A stretch of DNA of 19,148 bases from NCBI GenBank assembly GCA_017503945.1, contig JAFVSB010000097.1, positions 1 through 19,148 on the forward strand, written 5' to 3'. Position 1 is the first letter of the stretch. Each line of letters starts with the position of its first letter. Under the pieces are notes generated by a model. It saw nothing but the letters and a program-made list of their open reading frames with translations, was not told where the DNA came from and did no database searches. The translations under genes and the position numbers were made by a program. This DNA is from Clostridia bacterium. GTDB lineage: Bacteria; Bacillota; Clostridia; UMGS1810. Positions 1 through 7,472 of this stretch are shown here, piece after piece.

Positions 1-940
1 CGCAAAAATCCTCTGCCATTTTGGTCACTTCAAATTCCTCAATTGCATAGGGCTCATAGCCAAGCACCTTTCCCAGCGCGCTGTATGTATAGTAGCTTCC
101 GGTTGCTGTCTGGTGGTGGTCGCTCATGTAGTAGAGATAATCGTCTTTTGCATTTGCAAGTGCTGCCTTTGTGTCTGCCAAAGTCACATTTTTTGTCTTT
201 TTTTCGAGGGTATCCCATAGCTTGTCATATGCTTTGGTATATGCAAATGCGGGGAGCTTGTCTTGCATTATCTCATAGGCAGTAGGCACCACTGCCAAGG
301 TAACATTGTATCTGTCAACTTCTGCAAGTGCATTTATCGCTTCAATGTTTGGCAATATGTTTTCCTCGGTCAGCTGCGATGTGTTTTCAATCAGATATCC
401 GTCATCACACATGAGAATGTTGTGGTTTTCTTCTTTTCCACTGATGAGCTCATAGCGTCTTTTGGCAGCCACAAAATGATTTCTGAACACAAACTGGTCC
501 GATATATAGCTTTCAAAGTCAGCCATAAACTTTCCGCTTGCAAGTGAGCTGAGGCTCAGCTTGGGAAACTGGGCAAGAGTGCGATTTTCTTTTTGAGACA
601 TTTTGGCAGACGGAGTGAGTAGGTTAAGCACGAGCATTACCACCAAAAAAGCAGGCACAACTAGGCACGAGAGCTTTCTGATGTTTTCTTTGCGGCGCAC
701 AATATCAAAGAGCTTTGCCACGCCTTTCCACACATCATCATTACCCTTTAGCTCGCTTATATCGGGCAGGATATCGTGCAGTGATTCTATATGGGTGTCT
801 TCTAAAGCAGATGTCTTTGTATCTGAAGCCATGCCGGTGCTTGAAGCATTTTCGTTCTCTGTTTGGCTTTTTTCAAGAAAGCGCGCAAAAAGCTCCTCTT
901 CGCGGCGGCTGAGTTCTTCTAAATTATATTCTTTGTTCAT
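1..940 (-). CDS. DHHW-family envelope protein, partial (C-terminus outside window)
   Basis: The reading frame is open from the ATG at 940 to the left edge (313 codons), so only the N-terminal part is present. Residues 1-90 are charged and probably cytoplasmic. Residues about 90-109 (SCLVVPAFLVVMLVLNLL) form one membrane anchor. An extracytoplasmic domain follows with the family signature ENRTLAQFP at 118-126, then DFESYISDQFVFR and, at 274-277, the motif region DHHQTATGSYY. The family (AlgJ/AlgX-like, SGNH-type fold) normally reads DHHWT here; this copy has Gln for Trp. The GGAGGG ribosome site lies 7 nt before the start and only 16 nt separate it from the upstream MBOAT gene, so the two form an operon. 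Inferred role: transfer of acetyl groups to an extracellular polymer, working with the membrane acyltransferase. Confidence 0.85.
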   Translation of the reverse strand, partial: MNKEYNLEELSRREEELFARFLEKSQTENENASSTGMASDTKTSALEDTHIESLHDILPDISELKGNDDVWKGVAKLFDIVRRKENIRKLSCLVVPAFLVVMLVLNLLTPSAKMSQKENRTLAQFPKLSLSSLASGKFMADFESYISDQFVFRNHFVAAKRRYELISGKEENHNILMCDDGYLIENTSQLTEENILPNIEAINALAEVDRYNVTLAVVPTAYEIMQDKLPAFAYTKAYDKLWDTLEKKTKNVTLADTKAALANAKDDYLYYMSDHHQTATGSYYTYSALGKVLGYEPYAIEEFEVTKMAEDFC

Positions 941-956
941 TTGTCAACCCTCCACA

Positions 957-2396
957 TTAAAATCTGAAATACAAAAACGGGTTGTAAGTGTCATCAACAA
1001 GATATGCCATACACACTATAAGGGCTATAAAAGAAAACACGGGTCTTAGCCAATAGAGCTTGCCTGCGGTGATGTTCATGAAATATTTTTTCACCTTTGG
1101 ACTTGCCCCAAGTGCTGCTGCAATCAAAACAAGCCAATATGAGAAAAATCTGAAAAGGAACACGCTGTCTGTAAATCCGGGGTTCAATATGTTAAGCATG
1201 CTTGCAATATAGGCAAATGCTGAGCCAAAGTCGGCACTTGCAAAAAACACCCAGCCAATCATTACCACAATCATAGTGTAGAGCACTCTTGCGGGGCCGG
1301 GCAGCTTTTCGAGCTTTTGGAGCAAAAACTGCTTTTCTGCCACGAGCAAGATGCCGTAATAAATGCCCCATGCTACAAAATTAAAGCTTGCTCCATGCCA
1401 CAAACCTGTGAGCATCCATACCACAAAGATGTTTAAGTATATGCGAAGCTTTGCCTTGACCGATGGCGTGAGCACCAAGCGTCCAATGCGGGTAGTGGTG
1501 GTGTAGTCCGAGGCATATATGCGGCTGCCGCCAAGAGGAATATACACATATTCTTTAAACCAACTGCTCAGACTTATATGCCATCTCCGCCAGAATTCAG
1601 TTATGCTTTTGGATATGTAGGGGTAGTTGAAGTTTTCGCAAAATTTAAATCCAAACATTTTGCCAAGACCTATCGCCATGTCAGAATAACCCGAAAAGTC
1701 ATAGTATATCTGAAATGTATAGGCAATTATTCCAAGCCATGCACATAGCATAGAACGCTCAGGTGTTGCCGCGGTGAGCTCCCATAGCTGCCCCACATTG
1801 TTGGCTATGAGCACCTTCTTTGCAAGACCTGCGCAAAACCGCTGCACACCCTCTGAAAACATCTTGATTTTTTGGGGGTGGTTATGAAGCTGCAGTGCAA
1901 TATCATCATATCTCACTATGGGACCTGCAATGAGCTGAGGGAAAAATGAAAGGTAGAGTCCGAACGACACAAAGTCTCTTTGCACCTTGGTTTTGCCTCT
2001 GTATACATCAATGCAATAAGACAACGCCTGAAAGGTGTAAAATGAAATGCCTATGGGCAAAGCAAGCTTCAAAAGCGGGAAATTGGTGCGAATGATGCCA
2101 TTTACGGTAGAAATAAAAAAGTCGCTGTATTTAAACACCACGAGCAAACCGAGATTGACTATACAGTTTGCACTTAGAGCTGCCTTGCTTTTGCTCTTGG
2201 CAATGACAAAGGCGCTCAAATAGTTAAATGCAGCAGAAAAAATCATGAGCAGCACATATGTAGGCTCGCCCCACGCGTAGAAAACCAAACTGGCTATAAA
2301 CAGGGTGAGATTTTTATATCGGTTTGGCACCAGAACATATATACACAGTACAGGCGCCAAAAAATAAAACAAGAAAAGCAGGCTGGAAAAAACCAT
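957..2396 (-). CDS. MBOAT-family membrane O-acyltransferase (AlgI/DltB-like)
   Basis: A polytopic membrane protein of 479 residues, the usual size for AlgI-like MBOAT proteins. It begins MVFSSLLFLFYFLAPV, the typical family start. Core motifs are visible: FPQLIAGPIVRY, YYDFSGYSDMAIGLGKMFGF, WRRWHISLSSWFKEYVYIPLGG and TGLWHGASFNF, the last holding the conserved membrane histidine. Such proteins move an acyl group, usually acetyl, across the membrane to a partner that modifies a polysaccharide or teichoic acid. The DHHW protein 16 nt downstream is the expected partner. I chose the ATG at 2396: an AGGAG site lies about 10 nt before it, whereas the GTG four codons upstream would overlap that site. 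The substrate polymer cannot be told from sequence. Confidence 0.93.
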   Translation of the reverse strand: MVFSSLLFLFYFLAPVLCIYVLVPNRYKNLTLFIASLVFYAWGEPTYVLLMIFSAAFNYLSAFVIAKSKSKAALSANCIVNLGLLVVFKYSDFFISTVNGIIRTNFPLLKLALPIGISFYTFQALSYCIDVYRGKTKVQRDFVSFGLYLSFFPQLIAGPIVRYDDIALQLHNHPQKIKMFSEGVQRFCAGLAKKVLIANNVGQLWELTAATPERSMLCAWLGIIAYTFQIYYDFSGYSDMAIGLGKMFGFKFCENFNYPYISKSITEFWRRWHISLSSWFKEYVYIPLGGSRIYASDYTTTTRIGRLVLTPSVKAKLRIYLNIFVVWMLTGLWHGASFNFVAWGIYYGILLVAEKQFLLQKLEKLPGPARVLYTMIVVMIGWVFFASADFGSAFAYIASMLNILNPGFTDSVFLFRFFSYWLVLIAAALGASPKVKKYFMNITAGKLYWLRPVFSFIALIVCMAYLVDDTYNPFLYFRF

Positions 2397-2434
2397 TTCG
2401 TTTAACACTCCTAAAACTGAACTCTATCGGCTAT

Positions 2435-2463
2435 ATTGTAACATAATCCGACACAAAAGTCCA
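2435..2463 (-). promoter_or_regulatory. Probable vegetative promoter of the MBOAT-DHHW operon
   Basis: On the minus strand TGGACT (4 of 6 to TTGACA) at 2458-2463 is followed after 17 nt by TACAAT (5 of 6) at 2435-2440. The predicted start of transcription lies some 30 nt ahead of the MBOAT start codon. Confidence 0.55.
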
Positions 2464-2465
2464 TA

Positions 2466-2504
2466 TAAAAATAGCAAAGCCGTCGGCATTTTGCCAACGA
2501 CTTT
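2466..2504 (-). terminator. Rho-independent terminator after ispE
   Basis: A hairpin at 2476-2504 (arms AAAGCCGTCGGCA and TGCCAACGACTTT, two mismatches, three-base loop) starts 9 nt beyond the ispE stop. On the minus strand it is followed by GCTATTTTTATAT. It separates ispE from the MBOAT operon promoter. Confidence 0.7.
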
Positions 2505-2512
2505 GAGATGTT

Positions 2513-3364
2513 TTATTCGTTTATAACAAGCCTTGCTATTCCTCCGCCCGAATATGAGCCGTCATAGCTGCCAAAAGCCTTGCGCGCATCGTCTCTGCTT
2601 TCAAAAAGTCCATACACAGTGGGCCCCGAACCACTCATCATTGCAAATTCAGCACCGTTTGCCATAAGATGGGCTTTGATTTTTGCAATTTCGCTATGTT
2701 CATGACCGATTACATATTCAAAGCAGTTGCCTGCAGCCTCATACAAGCCATGCATGTTGCCGCTTTGAATGCATTGTGCAGCCTTGTCAACATCAGGGTG
2801 AGGGTATGGGGCAGAGTCCATTTTGTGATATGCATCTTTGGTTGAGATGTTTATTGCAGGTTTTATGAGCACTGCCCATTTTTCGCATATGCCGTATAAG
2901 GGAGTGAGCTTTTCGCCTATACCGCGGGCAATAGCAGTGCCGCCCATAATGCAAAAGGGTACATCTGCACCGAGCGATAATCCCATTTCCATGAGGGTGG
3001 TCATGTCGAACAGATTACTGCACAGCTCGTTAAGGGTTTTGAGCACAGCTGCCGCATCGGCACTGCCGCCTCCAAGCCCTGCACACACAGGTATCCTTTT
3101 TTCAAGTACCATGTCACAGCCATAGCCGTTTTGAGCCTTTTCCAAAAACAGCTTAGCAGCTTTGTAGGCAATATTGTCAAACTCCTTACCCGTGTCAGCG
3201 CTGTTGCATGTGAGGCTGATTTTGCCTGTGGTATTGAGGCTTATATCCAGATAATCACACAGATCAATTTCTTGCAGTATCATGCATATATCGTGATATC
3301 CGTCTTCTCTTTTGCCCATCACATCGAGTGAGAGATTGATTTTGGCATTTGCTTTTACTTTCAT
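2513..3364 (-). CDS. ispE: 4-diphosphocytidyl-2-C-methyl-D-erythritol kinase
   Basis: This GHMP-family kinase of 283 residues has the normal length for IspE. It phosphorylates CDP-methylerythritol with ATP in the MEP (non-mevalonate) route to isoprenoid precursors, in the cytoplasm. The N-terminal AKINLSLDV contains conserved Lys8. The ATP-binding glycine-rich loop is GLGGGSADAAA at 96-106, the conserved Asp134 lies in GADVPFC, and the C-terminal GHMP motif reads MMSGSGPTVYGLF. The ATG at 3364 has an AAGGCGG ribosome site. It follows the small gene at 3431-3667 and spoIIE on the same strand but has its own promoter and terminator, so it is likely a single transcription unit plus read-through. 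Confidence 0.97.
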   Translation of the reverse strand: MKVKANAKINLSLDVMGKREDGYHDICMILQEIDLCDYLDISLNTTGKISLTCNSADTGKEFDNIAYKAAKLFLEKAQNGYGCDMVLEKRIPVCAGLGGGSADAAAVLKTLNELCSNLFDMTTLMEMGLSLGADVPFCIMGGTAIARGIGEKLTPLYGICEKWAVLIKPAINISTKDAYHKMDSAPYPHPDVDKAAQCIQSGNMHGLYEAAGNCFEYVIGHEHSEIAKIKAHLMANGAEFAMMSGSGPTVYGLFESRDDARKAFGSYDGSYSGGGIARLVINE

Positions 3365-3398
3365 ATATGTGCCGCCTTTTCTTTGGTTTACATTTTAT

Positions 3399-3428
3399 AT
3401 AATATCACAAACTGCTTCTCATAGTCAA
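3399..3428 (-). promoter_or_regulatory. Probable vegetative promoter of ispE
   Basis: TTGACT at 3423-3428 and TATTAT at 3399-3404 on the minus strand, 18 nt apart, each 5 of 6 to consensus. They lie between the stop of the 78-residue gene and the ispE start. Confidence 0.6.
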
Positions 3429-3430
3429 TG

Positions 3431-3667
3431 CTAACACACAACAATCCTGTACACAAAGTATATGAGTGCACCCGATGCCGCTATAATTGCTGCATTGAGT
3501 GCCCGATGTCTCTTTTTGCTGTATTTACTGATTATTTCGTTTCGTCTGCGAGCCACATAATCGGCAATGACTTTTTCTGCCTGATACACAATATCATTGT
3601 TGTATGATTTTTTAATTTTGAAAACACCCTTTAAAAATTCTGACACTACACTCTTTTTTTCAGGCAT
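3431..3667 (-). CDS. Small hypothetical protein with one C-terminal membrane segment
   Basis: 78 residues; I do not recognise a family. The N-terminal two thirds are strongly basic and probably helical (VSEFLKGVFKIKKSYNN, then DYVARRRNEIISKYSKKRHR). Residues about 56-77 (LNAAIIAASGALIYFVYRIVV) are hydrophobic and look like a single membrane anchor with the positive stretch on the cytoplasmic side. The start is well supported: AGGAGC lies 7 nt before the ATG at 3667. It lies 72 nt downstream of spoIIE on the same strand, and TATAAT at 3699-3704 in the spacer may be the -10 of its own promoter. Position beside spoIIE allows a link to sporulation, but that is only context. Confidence 0.65.
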   Translation of the reverse strand: MPEKKSVVSEFLKGVFKIKKSYNNDIVYQAEKVIADYVARRRNEIISKYSKKRHRALNAAIIAASGALIYFVYRIVVC

Positions 3668-3739
3668 AATAACGCTCCTTTTTTATTTTGTCCGGCTTAT
3701 TATACTCCTGAAATTAGCAAAATATACCTTAGATAGGAG

Positions 3740-6091
3740 TCATCTTGTTTGTTTGCTTTTCGTGATGCATCCCACAAGCAAGGTCATATCATCATGTACA
3801 GTGTGCTTTGTGAGTCTGATGGCAGACTCGAGAAGCTTGCCGGCTATTATCTGAGGGTTAGAGCTGGCGAGAGTGAGGATTTCTTTTTCAATCCATCCTT
3901 CGTGCTCGGGATTTTTGAGTGCGATGTCTGCAATTCCGTCAGACATCATCACAATCACTGTATCTGAATCAATTGCAAGCATGTGCCTTTCTGCTTTTGG
4001 GTCTTTAAGAATTCCTGCAGGCAAACTGCTGCCGCTTATGTGTGTGATTTTGTTGTTCGTTTTTATATATGCACCTGCAGCACCGAGCTTTGTAAAGCCT
4101 ATAGTTGACGAGGCAAAGTCTATGTCGCATATATCAAGTGTGGCAAAGGTGTCTTTTTTTCCTCGCAGAAGCAGGCTGGTATTTATGAGCCTTACTGCAT
4201 TTTCGCAGTCAAATCCCGAATGCAAAAATTTTTCGAGCATTTCGATTGCAGCCCTGCTTTCTTCGCTTGCTTTTTTTCCGCTGCCCATTCCATCAGACAG
4301 TGCCATCACGGCATTGGTGTTATTGGTGTAAATCACATTGAAGCTGTCGCCGCACATCTTCTCGCCGCTTTTTGCCCTTGTGGCATATCCGAAGCTCGCG
4401 CTATATCCAATGGAAGGTGCAAGCGTGAGCACCACATCAGTGCCTTGCCTTTTCATACCTGCAAATCGCACAGGGGAGCTTGCGGCTTTTGCGCCAGCAT
4501 CTACGCAGAGTTTTTTTGTTTGCTTGTCAAATTTGTATGAGTCAAAGGTTATTTCTATCACAAAATCATTGTCGGAGCTTTGGGCATAAACCTGCGACGG
4601 ACTGAGCCCACACTCGTCAAGAGCAGTGAGCAATTTTGTTTCAAGTGCTCTGTCGCGGCACGAAACGATTCTGTCACACTCAATAGTCATTGCCCTGGCG
4701 ATCCCGTTTAATTGGTCTGAAATCAGACGCCTGCTCTCGTTTATTTTGCCAAGCCATTGCTTTTCACATTCAAGCATCATGATGCATCCGGATGCTGCCT
4801 GGGCAAATCCGTCCAGGCGGTGGCATTTGTCTGTGAGCTTCTTTGGCAGTTCATGAGCACTCACCTTGAAGTTTCTGTCTTTCCATAGGCTATAAATAGC
4901 ACCAATTGCCTCGCCGCCATCTTCATAGCAGCTTATTTTGTTTTTGCAGTTTGCACACACCTTACTGCACACATCTTTTGCCACTTTTTTCACATAATTG
5001 TCGCCAATGCTTTTCTCGCATGCAGTGTCTTCATATAACCTGCCAAGCTCACCCACAGATTCGGCAAGCCTTTTTAGCTTTGCAACGCCGGCGTCGGTTA
5101 CTAACTCTGCACCCGCACGCGTCCTGTGCGCTACTTTAGCCGAAATATCTTGACAAAAATCCAGTACTCTTTGCGGCACTATGGCAAAGATGCATGCTGC
5201 CACCAAAGCGTCATACACTCCAATCACTACCTCCTCGGCATCAGCCAAAAAAAGTGACGATGTGCTGTTGGCTATCACAAACCCAAGCACCACGCCGGTC
5301 TTACCATATTTTTTAAAGGCAGATGCAAGCAGTGCACCAAAGGCATATGTGCCCATATATGCGCTACTCATGCCCGCGCCGAGTGAGCCTATTACTCCCA
5401 ACAACACAGAAAGCGTGAGCGCTGCATTTGTGTCAGACGCCATAGCCATTACGTAAATCACAGTGACCGATGCCACCTCAGCAATTTTCAGCCCGGCCAG
5501 TGGCGGCATTCTTTGAAGGCTCAGAAGCGCTATCGCCACCGATGCATAAGCGCACAGGCTTTCGGTTTCATTTATAAAGCTTCTTTTTCGCAGGCTTTCA
5601 AACACGCTATAGCCTGTTTTAAGCACGATCACGGCGCTGCCCATGAGCACAGCTTCAAGTATTAGTGCCATCACATCAAATGAACTAAACGAGGTGGTAA
5701 CAAAGCGCACCGCACCAAAAAGTGTGAAAAGAAGAGCTGTTACTATAGCTTTTAAAACAGTGCTTTGGCATATTTTTTCCCACACAGCGCTTAGTGCCGT
5801 CACTGCCGTGAGAGTGACAGCATAGCTCCAAAATATTTCGCGCCCGGACAGTATGGTGCCCAAAAGAGCTGCTGCATAGTTGGCAATCCAGTCATCATGT
5901 CGAAACACTGCTACATAAAACGCAGTGCCAAATGGCGACATCGATGCAAACACTCCCGAAAACTGCATGGCAAAACACATAACAGCTTCAACTATTCGTC
6001 TAAGCGTAAGGCGCAAAAGCACTTTATCGCCTCCTGCCTTTAGCTGTTTTGAAAGCACTAGTGCAGGGTGTGTTTTATTTCTTTTTTCCAT
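3740..6091 (-). CDS. spoIIE: Stage II sporulation protein E, PP2C-type phosphatase
   Basis: 783 residues, slightly shorter than the roughly 830 of Bacillus. Residues about 25-320 are largely hydrophobic and form the multi-pass membrane domain (for instance LGVIGSLGAGMSSAYMGTYA). A cytoplasmic linker follows, carrying a cysteine cluster (CSKVCANCKNKISC). The C-terminal 200 residues are the PP2C phosphatase: metal-binding Asp600 in SDGMGSG, MSDGIAD near 718 and HDDMTLLV near 767. In Bacillus SpoIIE dephosphorylates SpoIIAA, which frees sigma-F in the forespore, and it also acts in polar septation. An AAGGAGGAG ribosome site at 6097-6105 precedes the ATG at 6091. It diverges from sigK. Confidence 0.96.
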   Translation of the reverse strand: MEKRNKTHPALVLSKQLKAGGDKVLLRLTLRRIVEAVMCFAMQFSGVFASMSPFGTAFYVAVFRHDDWIANYAAALLGTILSGREIFWSYAVTLTAVTALSAVWEKICQSTVLKAIVTALLFTLFGAVRFVTTSFSSFDVMALILEAVLMGSAVIVLKTGYSVFESLRKRSFINETESLCAYASVAIALLSLQRMPPLAGLKIAEVASVTVIYVMAMASDTNAALTLSVLLGVIGSLGAGMSSAYMGTYAFGALLASAFKKYGKTGVVLGFVIANSTSSLFLADAEEVVIGVYDALVAACIFAIVPQRVLDFCQDISAKVAHRTRAGAELVTDAGVAKLKRLAESVGELGRLYEDTACEKSIGDNYVKKVAKDVCSKVCANCKNKISCYEDGGEAIGAIYSLWKDRNFKVSAHELPKKLTDKCHRLDGFAQAASGCIMMLECEKQWLGKINESRRLISDQLNGIARAMTIECDRIVSCRDRALETKLLTALDECGLSPSQVYAQSSDNDFVIEITFDSYKFDKQTKKLCVDAGAKAASSPVRFAGMKRQGTDVVLTLAPSIGYSASFGYATRAKSGEKMCGDSFNVIYTNNTNAVMALSDGMGSGKKASEESRAAIEMLEKFLHSGFDCENAVRLINTSLLLRGKKDTFATLDICDIDFASSTIGFTKLGAAGAYIKTNNKITHISGSSLPAGILKDPKAERHMLAIDSDTVIVMMSDGIADIALKNPEHEGWIEKEILTLASSNPQIIAGKLLESAIRLTKHTVHDDMTLLVGCITKSKQTR

Positions 6092-6113
6092 AGTATCTCC
6101 TCCTTGACAACTT

Positions 6114-6278
6114 ATTATAGAATGCGTAGGGGAGAATATTTTGTAGTTTTATGTTTGGTTTATTTTTAAAATTATGACAAAATCTTCTTATGTTATGCAA
6201 GCAAATTAAATATGTTACAAAATAACACACAGTTAATTTCGGGAAATGACCGCACCGGCGTTTTAGTGTCGACAAAAA
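6114..6278 (-). promoter_or_regulatory. Candidate spoIIE promoter region with possible Spo0A boxes
   Basis: On the minus strand TATAAT lies at 6114-6119 with no recognisable TTGACA at 17 nt, as expected for a promoter needing an activator. Upstream are TTTTGTCATAA (around 6172-6182) and TTTTTGTCGACA (6267-6278), which resemble the Spo0A box TTTGTCRAA. Bacillus spoIIE is activated by Spo0A. The match is partial and the far box lies 150 bp away, so this is tentative. I see nothing else definite in 6120-6360. Confidence 0.35.
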
Positions 6279-6360
6279 TTCTACACAGATTTTCTTGCTT
6301 TTTTGATGGTGTGGCTCATCTTTTGACCGTATGCGACAAATGTATTTAAAAATTTACAAT

Positions 6361-6389
6361 TCACAATTACAAGCCCTCCGTCATATAAT
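6361..6389 (+). promoter_or_regulatory. Probable sigma-E-type promoter of sigK
   Basis: CATATAAT at 6382-6389 matches the sigma-E -10 CATACAAT at 7 of 8 positions. TCACAAT at 6361-6367, 14 nt upstream (the normal spacing), matches the -35 KMATATT at 5 of 7. It would give a leader of about 30 nt to the ATG at 6427. Bacillus sigK is transcribed by sigma-E. Confidence 0.5.
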
Positions 6390-6426
6390 GAAACAGTTAT
6401 ATTTCTTCGGGGGTGCTTTCGGGCAT

Positions 6427-7128
6427 ATGTTTTTATCGTGGTTTTTTTCACTTCTGGGCAGCGGTATATTTATGGTGTCTTATGTTACAGGCTCCTCATC
6501 TTTTTTAAAGCCGCTTGCCCCCCAGGAAGAATTGATGTACATACAAAGGTGTAAAAACGGTGACAGCAAGGCCAAAAACAAACTCATAGAGCACAATCTC
6601 AGGCTTGTTGCCCATATTGCTAAAAAGTACTCTCTCAAGGGTTATGACAGTGATGATATAATATCCATTGGCACCATAGGTCTCATAAAGGCAATCGACT
6701 CCTTCAATCCCGACAAAGGTGCCCAGCTTGCTACCTATGCTGCAAGGTGCATTGAAAATGAAATCCTCATGACAATACGCTCAGGCAAAAAGACTCTTGG
6801 CGAGGTGCTTTTGCAAGACCCAATAGGCAAAGACAAAGACGGCAAAGAAATCACCCTCATCGATAAGCTTAGCAATGATGGTGAAAGTGTGTTTGACGAG
6901 GTAAATCTCAAGCTTCGCATCATCGAGCTTTACCGCGAGATGAAAGAAGCCCTCACCAATCGTGAGCGCAAGGTGCTCGAGCTGCGCTATGGGCTTTGCG
7001 GCTATGATGTGCTTACTCAAAAAGAAATATCACACATGCTTGGCATATCGCGCTCGTATGTATCACGCATAGAGAAAAAGGCAATAAAAAAACTATTTAA
7101 GAAAATGTCAGATGATGAAGATGTGTAA
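6427..7128 (+). CDS. sigK: RNA polymerase sporulation sigma factor pro-sigma-K
   Basis: 233 residues from the ATG at 6427. Sigma-70 family: region 2 reads NKLIEHNLRLVAHIAKKY, then DDIISIGTIGLIKAIDSFNPDKG and TYAARCIENEIL; region 4 ends TQKEISHMLGISRSYVSRIEKKA. The C-terminal helix-turn-helix and the phrase LIEHNLRLVAHI, together with DPIGKDKDGKEI, are those of sigma-K, the late mother-cell factor for coat genes. A hydrophobic N-terminus (MFLSWFFSLLGSGIFMVS) precedes YVTGSSSF and matches the pro-sequence removed by SpoIVFB in Bacillus, with cleavage predicted after Ser18. Starts further upstream at 6331 and 6388 lack ribosome sites and would precede the predicted promoter start. GGGGGTG at 6409-6415 is a modest ribosome site. 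The gene is continuous, with no skin-type insertion. Confidence 0.93.
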   Translation: MFLSWFFSLLGSGIFMVSYVTGSSSFLKPLAPQEELMYIQRCKNGDSKAKNKLIEHNLRLVAHIAKKYSLKGYDSDDIISIGTIGLIKAIDSFNPDKGAQLATYAARCIENEILMTIRSGKKTLGEVLLQDPIGKDKDGKEITLIDKLSNDGESVFDEVNLKLRIIELYREMKEALTNRERKVLELRYGLCGYDVLTQKEISHMLGISRSYVSRIEKKAIKKLFKKMSDDEDV

Positions 7129-7135
7129 AAAGTAG

Positions 7136-7164
7136 TTGACACACGACAAATTTAGTGATATAAT
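7136..7164 (+). promoter_or_regulatory. Consensus promoter of the T-box/trpB unit
   Basis: TTGACA at 7136-7141 and TATAAT at 7159-7164, 17 nt apart: both hexamers are perfect. It begins 8 nt after the sigK stop. An unregulated promoter this strong fits control after initiation by the T-box. Confidence 0.92.
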
Positions 7165-7176
7165 AGCACTAAATTT
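7148..7176. repeat. Perfect 10-bp inverted repeat centred on the trpB promoter -10
   Basis: AAATTTAGTG (7148-7157) and CACTAAATTT (7167-7176) are exact inverse complements around a 9-nt centre that contains the TATAAT. Transcripts from this promoter would start near 7171 and lack the left arm, so the hairpin can form only in read-through RNA from sigK or act as a DNA operator. TAATACTTTTT follows the right arm, so a sigK terminator is the other option. Confidence 0.6.
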
Positions 7177-7445
7177 TAATACTTTTTAAACCGTTGAGGC
7201 AGAAAAAAGGCAGAGTAGGTCTTTTATAGCGAGTGGATTATGGTGTGAGTTCCATAAAGGCTCTCTGCGTAATATGGACTGTCGAGGGCAGTATCAAATG
7301 CACTGACGCAAGGCTTGCGTTAATAGCCGGAAGTATGATGGTACTTCTCTAAGTGCACGGTATGACCGTGAATTCAAGGTGGCACCGCGGATAAGCTATT
7401 ATTCGTCCTTGATGGCAATTTGTTTGCCGTCAAGGGCGTTTTTTA
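7171..7445 (+). promoter_or_regulatory. T-box leader, tryptophan type
   Basis: The conserved T-box core AAGGTGGCACCGCGG lies at 7376-7390. Stem I shows a lower helix GGCAG/CTGTC (7198-7202 with 7279-7283) and an upper helix GCAGAG/CTCTGC (7210-7215 with 7263-7268). The internal loop between them presents TGG (7275-7277) followed by A, the expected place for the specifier; UGG is the Trp codon. The acceptor-binding bulge TGGC (7380-7383) would pair with a discriminator G, the base used by bacterial tRNA-Trp. TCAAGG (7374-7379) can pair with CCTTGA (7407-7412) as antiterminator, which excludes the terminator. Uncharged tRNA-Trp should therefore switch on trpB. Confidence 0.92.
7407..7444 (+). 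terminator. Regulated terminator of the T-box
   Basis: CCTTGATGGCAA and TTTGCCGTCAAGG form a stem (one T/G pair) ending at 7435, followed by GCG and six T residues at 7439-7444. Its left arm is shared with the antiterminator helix of the T-box. Confidence 0.88.
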
Positions 7446-7472
7446 TATTGTATCAAATTGGAGGCACAAAAA

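Noticed and set aside
603..1049. 148-codon plus-strand frame
   Set aside because: Antisense to the DHHW-family gene and the end of the MBOAT gene, both of which have clear protein motifs; low-complexity Ser-rich translation.
6075..6275. 66-codon minus-strand frame upstream of spoIIE
   Set aside because: Overlaps the spoIIE start and its ribosome site, no ribosome site of its own, no recognisable motif.
6331..6426. N-terminal extension of sigK by up to 32 residues
   Set aside because: The upstream starts lack ribosome sites and lie before the predicted transcription start; sigma-K proteins begin at the hydrophobic pro-sequence.
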